From contig NC_082420.1 of NCBI RefSeq assembly GCF_004011695.2, positions 744,001 through 808,000 of the forward strand: a DNA stretch of 64,000 nt. Reading direction: 5' to 3'. This document shows, piece after piece, positions 55,860 through 64,000 of this stretch (positions are counted from its first letter, which is position 1; each line of letters starts with the position of its first letter). The stretch is from Ascochyta rabiei. Its lineage: Eukaryota > Ascomycota > Dothideomycetes > Pleosporales > Didymellaceae. The position numbers and the translations under genes are program-made. The notes below the pieces were generated by a model. It was not told where the DNA came from. It saw only the letters and a program-made list of their open reading frames with translations, and ran no database searches.

Positions 55860-57484
55860 TCGAATTTCTTACATTGAAGGCGGCGCTTGGTTTTTCTTGA
55901 AACCTGTTTCTTTTCGAAGATACCCAATTCCCTCGTTGAGATACCCAGCCATTCGCTATCTATTGGCATCGTATTCGGCGTTTCCTAGCATACCCAAGAC
56001 ACAGATGTAGAGCATAGATTTGAATGATGACATTTGTGTTGCTACCCGCATGGTCCGTCCCGGGCACATCCGCGTGGTGGTGACTCCTGACCCCTCTTTC
56101 AGCTGCGAACGAAAGACTCGCGTCCCGTACAGCCGTGTGCACCAACCGACGGTAGAGTTACTTTTCCGCCTTATCGCGTCATCCTGGGAAGTTCGATAAC
56201 CATGCATGTGGTTGATAGCCAGCACTTGGCGCGTCCAACTATACCCCACATCACCACTCCATCACAGCCCACCCCAAGCTTTTTTGCCAAGATGCATGCG
56301 GGTAGTCCAGGGATATCGCGAATCGGGAATCCAACACCAACACTAACGCCCGGCGACCGACACTGCCCCCAGGTGTCTCCCAAAGATAGCAGCAGGATCC
56401 GGTTCACTGGCCATAAACAAGCGCCCACATGTACAGGGGGGGGGGGGTTGCCTGAACGGAGCAGAAATACAAGCTGCTTGCACTGAGCATCTAGTGATCT
56501 TTTACAAGAGGAAAACCCCAGCTGTGGCAAATCATATTTCTGCTCCTTTCAAACCTTGCCTCGGAATATGAAACACAGCCGGGCTTGTGCAAGACTGCAC
56601 ACATTTCGGTGGCCGATCATCGTCAGCGCGCGCTTAACATTCTATCTTCAGATCTCTGCGTCACCGTCGACTGATGATGGTGGGTACTCCTCGCGCAGTT
56701 GTCGGATCACTTTCTGTGCCACATCAGCAAATGAAAGTCGCTTGACTACATTCCGCGACAGTGCTGAGAACACAAAGTATCAGGCGCTAAGCTTGCAAAA
56801 GAAGATGGACATACTGCTAACGCTTCGGGGTTTGCGCCGTTCTCAATCAAGGACACGCAATAGGACAGTTGCTGGCGGTCGAGGTGTGTGTTCTAGATCC
56901 GTGAGCATCAAGGCTCCCTGGCAGATGGAATTGTTGAACCCACAAGCAGAGTTGCAATCTCGTGGAGGATGTCGATGACTTCGCGGGCTGCCTTGCGGCG
57001 GACTTCGACCGATGCCTGTTCTGCCGGCATCGCGATACAAGGTTGTGCCTCCGAAACAGTGGCGAGGGTTGGTTGCGTCTGGCTGCAGTGTTGACTGTTG
57101 ACGTTGTTTGCAGAGTCGAAATCACAGTCGTGTCCAACAGGCCCCGAGTCGCGACCCCCTGCACGTGCATCCACTTGGCAACTGCCCCTCTCAAAGCTAC
57201 CCCACAACGGAGCTCGGCTTTCATGTCACGACATTCGTGAACCCTTCGCTAGCCTCATGACATCAGCATGAATACATTCACATCACTCATGATGACGATG
57301 CAATGCCCAGTGCAGCTAGACGTGCAATCTGAGGAGTACTTCATGGTTATGTCGCGTGCTTGTGACGCGCTTACATACTACGATATCACGAACCTTGAAC
57401 GGTTCACACAATCTTCAGGTACAATCTAATATCCTCAGTCTTCATTCTTGAATCCTCCAGAAACCGCGTCGCGAAACCCACACA
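55860..57484. other. Intergenic, about 1.6 kb
   Basis: Between the acetyltransferase-like gene and the small decayed gene. It holds a run of 12 G (56436-56447) and overlapping short frames. No gene is supported. Confidence 0.45.
56436..56447. repeat. Homopolymer run of 12 G
   Basis: Twelve consecutive G residues in non-coding sequence. It is a possible sequencing-length artefact or a slippage hotspot. Confidence 0.9.
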
Positions 57485-57921
57485 ATGGCACCAACAGATC
57501 TCCATCAGGGCGGCCGTCTCGAGGACATGGCGGCCGAGGGAACTACTATCCCTGGAGACGCAGGCAAGCAGAGACTGGTACAATTTGACCTGTAAAACAT
57601 CCTACGTGGTCGGAAGCAGAAATCTGACACAACAACACCTTCGACATTCCTCGTGGTGTGAAAGACCAAGGCTCAACAGGAGAGGTCGTCAATGGTACGT
57701 GAGACCAGATCAGCTCGAATATCGAGAAGAAGAACTTGGACGACGCCGACAAGGTTCCGGAAGCAAAGGGTCACGACCAGTATGTGAAGCACGTGCGCAA
57801 ACAGCAGAGTGAATTCGACGAGAACTCGGGTCGAGTGTAAGCAAGTCATGATGTGGAGGCCGCTTCTGGGGAGGAGCTACTGACGCAGGATGAGCTGCTG
57901 AAGAAGAGGGGTGCTGCGTAA
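57485..57921 (+). pseudogene. Small decayed gene, unknown family
   Basis: An ATG gives MAPTDLHQGGRLEDMAAEGTT, then the frame stops at 57594-57596. A downstream stretch in a consistent frame reads FDIPRGVKDQGSTGEVVNGT, SSNIEKKNLDDADKVPEAKGHDQYVKHVRKQQSEFDENSGRV and EAASGEELLTQDELLKKRGAA, interrupted by a TGA and a TAA. Composition is strongly protein-like. No pair of GT..AG sites removes all the stops. I read it as a recently disabled gene for a small hydrophilic protein. A transcript with unusual splicing is the alternative. Confidence 0.55.
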
Positions 57922-58032
57922 GAACTTAGACGGTACTGCACTGCGACAGCCACGGATATGAATAACGAATACTACAAACTATTGACGTACAATCATGCCG
58001 CTGCTCTCTCGTGGCTTCATGCCTTCTACTTC

Positions 58033-60334
58033 TCAGCAACGCTCAAAGACTCTGTACAGTCCTTTCAGGTTCGCAACTTCCATGACGCCCTTTAGTAGTC
58101 CTTTGGTAGCAACAAGTCTCGCCTTGCACGCTGGAAAGATGACATGCTCGATCGCCTTCCTCAACTTCTTACGTCTTAACGCGATTTCCGGATCCTCTTC
58201 CATAGCCTTGCCCTTTCCCTTGCCATTGTCGTCGCTTGAGCTTGATGGCGGCAACGGTAAGCTCTCAGGCACGTATAACGATGCTAGCTCGCGGAGCAAA
58301 GTCTGGAAGCATGCCTTCTCTTCGTCCCAGTTGACGTGTGGACCGAGTCGGAGAAGGAACTGTGGGAGCTTGGCCAGAGAGGGTGTGTAACCTTTGATAA
58401 GTATTGGCATGGAGCATAGCTCGCCTTCCGGGGTGATCTCAATGGAGAAGTACTCGCTCAGCAATGGTTTCTTCCTGATCAACAACTCTTTGACGCTGTC
58501 CACAACCTCATCCCAGTCAACCTCGTCTGCTGCATCACCGGCATTGTTCCTCTCTTGTTCTGCTGCTACTCTGAGCAGGTCATGCAGACGCAGTGGCGGG
58601 TTGAATCGTAACAAACCAAAGTTGGCAAAGTCTGTGAGCCCAACTTGGTAAAAGTACTCATTGCATAGCATACCGTAATCGACTAGGAACAGCTTCACGC
58701 CGCCTTGTATCGCGACAATGCGTTTCTGCTCATCGACAACGCCAACGAAAGTGTGTGTCGAAATAATGTCTGTAAGTTCGTTATGCATGGCGTCTCGCAC
58801 TTCGGCGCGAAGTTCTTTGATGGATGTCAACCGGCAAGCCATAGGTTCCCGCTCGGTATACTCGTACTCCATGTCATCATCGCCCTCAACTGCAGCTTCC
58901 TCCAGTGTTCGTTCGGGTCGCAGCATCGATGTTATTTTGCGTGCCGAGGCATCGGTTCGTACCAAGTTGTTCTCGTACGGTTTTTTTGCCGCGACTCTTG
59001 ATGATTTTTGAGCGGTCCGATCCGATATTTCCTCTACAGCTGGCATCCCAGGAGCTATCTGCTTCATTGGCGTGACGACTGGGGTTTTGGGGTTCGAAAG
59101 CAGTGACTGGGTCATGAACGATCTACTCGTGTCTACCTTACTCAGACTCTCACGGATCTCATCGCAGATCATGGCGATGATCTCATCTTCGTTGAGGAAG
59201 TGCACTTCGCGTTTGGTAGGGTGCACGTTGACATCGACTCGTTGCGGCTCGATCTGGAGACTCAGATACACAAATGGATGTCCACCTTTAGGCAAGAACG
59301 CGGCGTATGCCTGCTCGATGCTCTTCTTGATCACTTGTGATTCGACAGACCGATGGTTGATGAAGAGTAACAGACTCGTTCGCTTGGAGCTGTAGTTCGC
59401 GTTGCTGACCCAGCCTTCGCATTTGAAACCCCAGCGATCGTCTTCTGCTTTGAGGCTAACGAGCTCGCTCGCTGCTGCACTGCCGTGTATCTGTCGTATA
59501 CGATCTTTGGTCTCTGCAGAAGCAGGTACCGATATGCTACTCCCTGAGTTGTCGCCAGCTTTTTTGCATGAGAAGGCTACGCCAGAGCAATGTACCGCAT
59601 AACGACCGACAACGTCAAGTATCTTCGCGTACTCCTCGCTTGCTGAGCGGAAGGCGCGTCTTCTAGAAGGAACGTTGTAAAAAAGATCTTCGACCTGTGA
59701 GCAGTTAGCTTCTGCTTCGACATCGCTCACGTATTTGACTGACTGTGATGACTGTGCCTTGCCTACCAGCTTTAGGCTTTGGCTCTGCATTTTGACCTGG
59801 CTTCGGGCTAGTCAATTTACCGTCCGCGTAGTGCGCTTCCCAGGCACAACTCGACTCTTTCGTCCTTGTGGTGACTTTCAAGTGAGCAATGTGACTGATA
59901 CTTGCAAGCGCTTCTCCGCGAAAGCCGTAGGTGCCAATAGAGGTAAGGTCCTCGAAAGCCTTCAACTTCGAAGTGGTGAAGCGTTCACATAGAATCGGCA
60001 GGTCTTCTTTCTGTGAGAATGTAAGCAAATGCTTGGCAGAAGGACAGGAGGGACAAACATCAATGCCATGCCCATTGTCTGAGATCTGCAGTAGTTTGAG
60101 GCCACCATCCTTGACCAATATTTCCAGCGCTGTCGAACCTGCGTCAACGGCGTTCTCAATCAGTTCTTTCAATGCATGGACTGGTGCAACAATAATCTCT
60201 CCTGCAGCGATCTTATTGACGACATCCTGTGCGAGCGCTTTGATTCTTCGCGGTGCCGGAAGCGGTAGAGTGTCATCACCCTTCCTTTTCGTGCCGCGAG
60301 GTGATGACGGTGTGGCTTCCATATCAGTTGCCAT
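58033..60334 (-). CDS. MLH1: MLH1, DNA mismatch repair MutL homologue
   Basis: Three exons (60334-60059, 60010-59744, 59694-58033) with introns of 48 and 49 bp give 734 aa. Mlh1 pairs with Pms1 (or Mlh3) to form the MutL-alpha endonuclease of mismatch repair and acts in meiotic crossing-over. The GHKL ATPase is complete: [44 protein letters not shown] and [30 protein letters not shown] marks the transducer domain. The C-terminal dimerisation domain ends in the invariant F-E-R-C. Intron 1 is a multiple of three with no stop, so it is invisible as a frame break; it is called because [11 protein letters not shown] follows directly in the family. The start [12 protein letters not shown] precedes a short disordered lead. 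Confidence 0.96.
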
Positions 60335-60570
60335 GAGGAACGTATGATTTTGTCATCAGGATGAATGATGAGCTCGATTGGTGTTGGTAGGACGACGCGT
60401 TGGTGAACCAAAAGGGCAGGCGCGTGCTCACGTGCTGCCCCGCCACTTCCCTTTCTGGCCATCTTGGACCCTGCCACTGAACGACCCCGGTTTTTCTTCG
60501 AACTGCAAGATCGCGGTTACACAGACTGCGTCTTCACCACTGCTCAGCCCGGTCCGAAGGTATTTGCATC
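60335..60570. promoter_or_regulatory. Shared promoter of MLH1 and the F-box-like gene
   Basis: 236 bp between divergent ATGs. It contains an ACGCGT hexamer (60395-60400), listed separately. The promoter role is inferred. Confidence 0.5.
60395..60400. promoter_or_regulatory. ACGCGT element (MCB-like) upstream of MLH1
   Basis: The palindrome ACGCGT lies 61 bp upstream of the MLH1 ATG. In yeasts this hexamer binds the MBF factor and times G1/S expression of replication and repair genes. A single copy is weak evidence. Confidence 0.35.
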
Positions 60571-61593
60571 ATGGTCGTCCCATCGTTCGCCCGCGCAACT
60601 GCAGCTTCGGCGCTGAAAGCTAGTCCACAAAGTGATAAGACTAGGGATGTCATGACTCCCGAACAGCGACGAAGCACGAAGGCATCGACAGGGGGCCTAA
60701 GGGCAGCCAAAACGTTAAAACGGCCCTCAACGCTCTCCAAACGAGATCGTGAAAGCATAGCCTACAATGCGGACCTTCATTACATCAAGGCCTCGAATCC
60801 ATCAAAACCCTGCCCACTAGCAGCACTTCCATCAGAGCTCCGCACCCTCATCTATACCTACGCCTTTGACGACTTCCAAAGGCCAGTACTGATGAATTAT
60901 CGTCGTGTTCGACACTCACCATCAGCATTGCTGCAAATATGCCGGGCCGTTCGCATCGAGGCAGCATACATATACTACACATCAACTGCCTTCACGTGGA
61001 CTATCAAGAATCTAAATTTCGTCACGATCGCAAAATGGCTGTCCAACTTGAACCCTCTTCATCGGGCCCTACTGTCGCGGAACGAAAACCTTGTAATTGA
61101 AACTACTGGTGAGCTGCAAAAATCATACACATATCCACCGCAGGATTACCTTTTGGACGATACAATACACAACCACTGGAAAGCTTGTCAGCCATTCGGG
61201 AATCTGTATGCTGTTAAAGACGAGCGTGTCCGAATCAACTTTATAATGTTTTGCAGATTGGCTTCCTGGCTTGATTTATGTTCAAAGCCAGTGTACGCTC
61301 ACGTCAAGTGGAGGTATGCATTTGACATGCCACAGGACAGCTACAGCAAGAGAGAGTTGAACAGGTCGCTGGGTCAGCATGAGAGGAGTGTGCGAATATT
61401 CCTCCAACATCAGTTGAAGAAGCTATGGATAAGAAACAGGTGCGAGAAGCGAATAAAGCAGCATGTTCTGGACTTAGCTGAGGCCTTCATTGGTGCTTAC
61501 GCAAAGATGGAGGATTCAGGGCCCAGTGTATACCCGTTTGATGACATGGTGGGAAGGCTAAATGCTCAAAGAACGTTGGTGGAGACCTGGTAG
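60571..61593 (+). CDS. F-box/2EXR-like domain protein, unknown function
   Basis: One exon of 340 aa. A disordered basic lead of 80 residues precedes PLAALPSELRTLIYTYAF, the F-box/2EXR-like helical motif common in large filamentous-fungal families. It is followed by SALLQICRAVRIEAAYIYYTSTAFTW, also typical of that group. The C-terminal part is rich in aromatic and basic residues (KKLWIRNRCEKRIKQHV). Such proteins may act as substrate adaptors, but partners are unknown. It is divergent from MLH1. Confidence 0.8.
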   Translation: MVVPSFARATAASALKASPQSDKTRDVMTPEQRRSTKASTGGLRAAKTLKRPSTLSKRDRESIAYNADLHYIKASNPSKPCPLAALPSELRTLIYTYAFDDFQRPVLMNYRRVRHSPSALLQICRAVRIEAAYIYYTSTAFTWTIKNLNFVTIAKWLSNLNPLHRALLSRNENLVIETTGELQKSYTYPPQDYLLDDTIHNHWKACQPFGNLYAVKDERVRINFIMFCRLASWLDLCSKPVYAHVKWRYAFDMPQDSYSKRELNRSLGQHERSVRIFLQHQLKKLWIRNRCEKRIKQHVLDLAEAFIGAYAKMEDSGPSVYPFDDMVGRLNAQRTLVETW

Positions 61594-61800
61594 GACAGCT
61601 GGCAGACATAACCAGCTACCTAGGATGAGGTCAATGACAGGAATTCTTAGTGGTTCGGGGACGAGCCTGGAGGCCTCATGATAACGTAGCTAGGAAACAA
61701 AGTATGGGTGTTAGTCGTTTAAATAATCGGTCTAGCATTATGCGGAACTCCATGTATGCAGCAGACCAACCTCCGTTTGTGTCTCTCTTCCTGAACATTA

Positions 61801-62607
61801 CTATTGGAACTCACCAAATTCGCCATCATCGAAGCCCAGGTCTTCCGGCGTGGGCTCGAAGTTCTGTCTGCTCCTTCTCCTCTCCTCCTTTACGCTTTTC
61901 GCGCTTGGCGGTGGGGGCAGAAACGAACTTCCACCACTTCCTGGCGGCGGCGCGATACTAAACAACGCTTCTTGCTCGCTCTTCTGCTCTCCGGGGCTCC
62001 TCTCTGCATCTGGTCTTGACCGCCTCCCTTTCAGCCCGCCAAGATTTATGCTTATGGTTTCGCCCTCCTTAAGGCTAAAGTCTCGCTTCGGCTCTTCGGC
62101 CTCTTTCTGCGCCTTTGCCTTTGCGCCAGGTGGCCCAGATATCTTCGGTTCAAATCCGAGTGACTTGCGTGCGTCTTGCAACGCAATGCTGAAATCGAAT
62201 GCTTCACTCCTTTCCTCAAATCCCATGCCCAGCACCGCCTTCCTACCCTCCCCAACAACAGTTATGGCGAAGAACCGACTGCTATCCAGCGCCTGCTCGA
62301 CTGCGCGTTCACTTGTGTATGGTGCGGCGGCAAAAAGATCGCCGGTCTTGGAGTCCTCGAGGAGGATGGTGGTGGAGACCTTTTCGTCGCCGTCTTCGCG
62401 TTCGGGTGGAATGGACGTTTCGACAATTCGTATCCGTGCTGTAAAAATCTGCAGTTTGTTGTTGTTTGCCGTCCAGGCTGAGGCTTGGTAACCCTTCGTC
62501 GAGGTTGCGGGGGGGATTTGGTAGACGTGGACTTTGGGTGCAATGAAGAGGACGCGTTGTATTGCGTTGGAGGGCAACGGCTGCCCTGTGAGTGGATCGG
62601 CGTTCAT
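61801..62607 (-). CDS. NECAP homologue, clathrin-coat-associated (PH-like NECAP domain)
   Basis: One exon of 268 aa starts MNADPLTGQPLP. NECAP proteins bind AP-2 and help control clathrin-mediated endocytosis. The NECAP PH-like domain covers about residues 13-180: IQRVLFIAPKVHVYQIPP, KGYQASAWT, LFAAAPY, DSSRFFAITVV, GMGFEERSEAFDFSIALQDARKSLG. The tail is Lys/Glu- and Pro-rich, includes GETISINLGG, and ends FDDGEFGEFQ, reminiscent of the short C-terminal adaptor-binding motifs of animal NECAPs. The upstream frame continues without an ATG, so this Met is taken as the start. Confidence 0.92.
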   Translation of the reverse strand: MNADPLTGQPLPSNAIQRVLFIAPKVHVYQIPPATSTKGYQASAWTANNNKLQIFTARIRIVETSIPPEREDGDEKVSTTILLEDSKTGDLFAAAPYTSERAVEQALDSSRFFAITVVGEGRKAVLGMGFEERSEAFDFSIALQDARKSLGFEPKISGPPGAKAKAQKEAEEPKRDFSLKEGETISINLGGLKGRRSRPDAERSPGEQKSEQEALFSIAPPPGSGGSSFLPPPPSAKSVKEERRRSRQNFEPTPEDLGFDDGEFGEFQ

Positions 62608-63392
62608 CTTGGATTGATCGTTCACTATGAGCTGTAGACTGTCGCTGCAGCCTTCCTGCAATGTTGTTGATGTTACGTCGCTGTTTGTCGTAATGTCAAG
62701 ATGCGCCGAAAGCTAGCGGGGTAGCGCCCTTGGGCTCAGATCAAATCGCAATAACGGTCAAGGTACAGAAAGAGGGGATTCAAGGAAGGAGCCGCGAAGG
62801 CGCGGCTTAGCAGATCTCGAGAGACTCGCCCAACGGCTGTGGACAAATGGATCGGAGTACATGGCTTTGCTTTGGTACAGTGATGCGTTGGCAATGCAGG
62901 GCGCGCATCGTCTCAGTTGCGCCACTATCCACGCTAACTCACATGACCGTCATGCAATGCACGACACCCTCCAATCGGCACTTTGGACATTGAAGCAGGT
63001 CTTGAAAGCTTCGCTCAGAGTTGCTATGAGCAGCTGCCAAACACTAGAGTTGTTGAGGACTTTGTTGCATGTACTAGAGTCACGGACGCTATCCTTGTCT
63101 CTAGCAACTACCACCGCTCAACTTTTATAGTCGAGAAGGAGAATATACAGCGGTTTTCACGCGTGCATTACTTGGAAGCAAAGTGTCATATGGCTCCTCT
63201 CCTCTCGGTAATTTGCAAGACTTGTGAGGATCTACCTTGACTGCCCCCATCGTCCAGAGGATAGTGGTGGTGTTCATCTCTTTTTGTAACACAGGAAAGA
63301 CTGGCAATCGCACAGTGCCTCTCATGGAGGTGGTATATTACAAAGATTACATGCATGCATTAAAAGTCTATGTGTAACAACAAAGGTATGCT
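62608..63392. other. Intergenic, about 785 bp
   Basis: Between the NECAP promoter and the tyrosinase relic. Short overlapping frames only. A CATCGTCCAGAGGATAG stretch near 63248 loosely recalls a tRNA D-arm but lacks a cloverleaf. Confidence 0.45.
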
Positions 63393-64000
63393 CTAGATGT
63401 AGGTATAGCAGAAAGGTCCGCCAACGGTGATGTTGCCAGCAAAGGCGTACTCGAGGGGCATGGAATCCGCAAGTGCAGTGTTAGGCGCGGTAGGGTCAGC
63501 CAGTGCAGTGGTACCATAGATAGCTCTAGGACGTTCTGAGGGGCTCAGTTTCTGCCACGTCTACCAGACACGGTCAATCTGTGCGTGATGCGCATAGAAG
63601 TAGGGATCACCAGGAGAAGTCAGGAAGTCAGAGCCAGGGTCATCACCGACGGTAAAGTGTCCAGCTGTATGAACTAGAACAAGTCAGTGCGCGAGCTACA
63701 AAAGCTGGTGTTTTTTACTCGCCACCAATGAAGTTGTTTGAGAAAGCATTCTCATCACCCTGCATGTCGTACCAGAAGGTCTTCAAATCCTTGCTGTTGA
63801 GTAGCTTGGTGACCATCTCGCCATTGCTCCACCGCTGGAAGTCCAGACGGATATATCGCGCCTCAGGCAACGGGGAACGTAGCCGAGACCGACTTGACCG
63901 GCAGTGGTAGGGTCGGCATAGTCGAAGATTGGGTTGTCTGGTGTGCAAGTAAGGTCAGTGAAGACGGGTCCGAGATTGACAGACCAATTCTGCATTGGAC
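63393..64000 (-). pseudogene. Tyrosinase-family pseudogene, 5' end beyond the window
   Basis: The minus strand holds the second half of a fungal secreted tyrosinase-type copper protein. NWSVNLGPVFTDL, GLGYVPRCLRRDIS, FWYDMQGDENAFSNNFIGG, GHFTVGDDPGSDFLTSPGDPYFYAHHAQIDRVW and ITVGGPFCYTYI appear in family order, and HHAQID carries CuB ligands. The frame shifts once near 63850 between LRRDIS and RWSNGEMV. A TAG interrupts IDRVW-TWQ, where the family has a second Trp. The gap before GHFTVG has GTAAAA..ACAG ends but does not splice in frame. Intact members oxidise phenols. The shared signs of decay make function unlikely, though the missing 5' part cannot be judged. Confidence 0.8.

Noticed and set aside
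63245..63320. Possible tRNA (CATCGTCCAGAGGATAG resembles a D-arm)
   Set aside because: No matching acceptor stem, anticodon loop or T-arm could be formed.

Overview
The window reads as nuclear DNA of a filamentous ascomycete (Pezizomycotina). Genes are spaced at roughly one per 2 kb on both strands. Introns are short (mostly 47-100 bp) with GT..AG ends and CTAAC/CTGAC-like branch sites. The gene set includes a rhodopsin-domain PTH11-like membrane protein, GH72 glucanosyltransferase, KRE2/MNT1 mannosyltransferase, pepsin-like protease, ATP25-type RsfS protein and TSC1. A dothideomycete such as a member of Pleosporales is my guess; nothing in the sequence proves the order. I saw no tRNA, rRNA, CRISPR array or intact transposon.

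Layout, left to right. 0-12 kb: a gene cut by the left edge, a secreted aspartic protease, PAT1 (mRNA decapping activator), a GT15 mannosyltransferase divergent from it, and a TauD-type dioxygenase. 13-26 kb: a small membrane protein divergent from the spliceosomal helicase PRP22, a 2.4 kb empty stretch, a small secreted/anchored protein, a PTH11-like receptor, and NMD3 divergent from an ATP25/RsfS gene that ends in a coding minisatellite. 27-37 kb: GH72 glucanosyltransferase, a small orphan with a duplicated upstream region, eIF2B-alpha (GCN3), a frameshifted coiled-coil relic, and TSC1. 39-49 kb: a small mitochondrial-like protein, a DUF3533/SNG1 pseudogene with several stops, a DUF2293 gene divergent from a DUF1763 gene, a CCDC25/Jlp2 homologue, a diverged N-terminally extended histone H4 variant, and SVF1. 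50-64 kb: a HAL4/SAT4-type kinase, an N-acetyltransferase-like membrane protein, a small decayed gene, MLH1 divergent from an F-box/2EXR-like gene, NECAP, and a broken tyrosinase cut by the right edge.

Most genes are housekeeping: mRNA decay (PAT1), splicing (PRP22), ribosome export and translation (NMD3, GCN3), TOR signalling (TSC1), mismatch repair (MLH1), vesicle traffic (NECAP) and wall or glycan assembly (GH72, GT15). No biosynthetic cluster is visible. The most unusual intact object is the H4 variant; the accessory signal lies in four decayed genes. Exon boundaries were set by hand from splice consensus, reading frame and family resemblance, and each multi-exon model given below sums to a whole number of codons. 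No database search was run.
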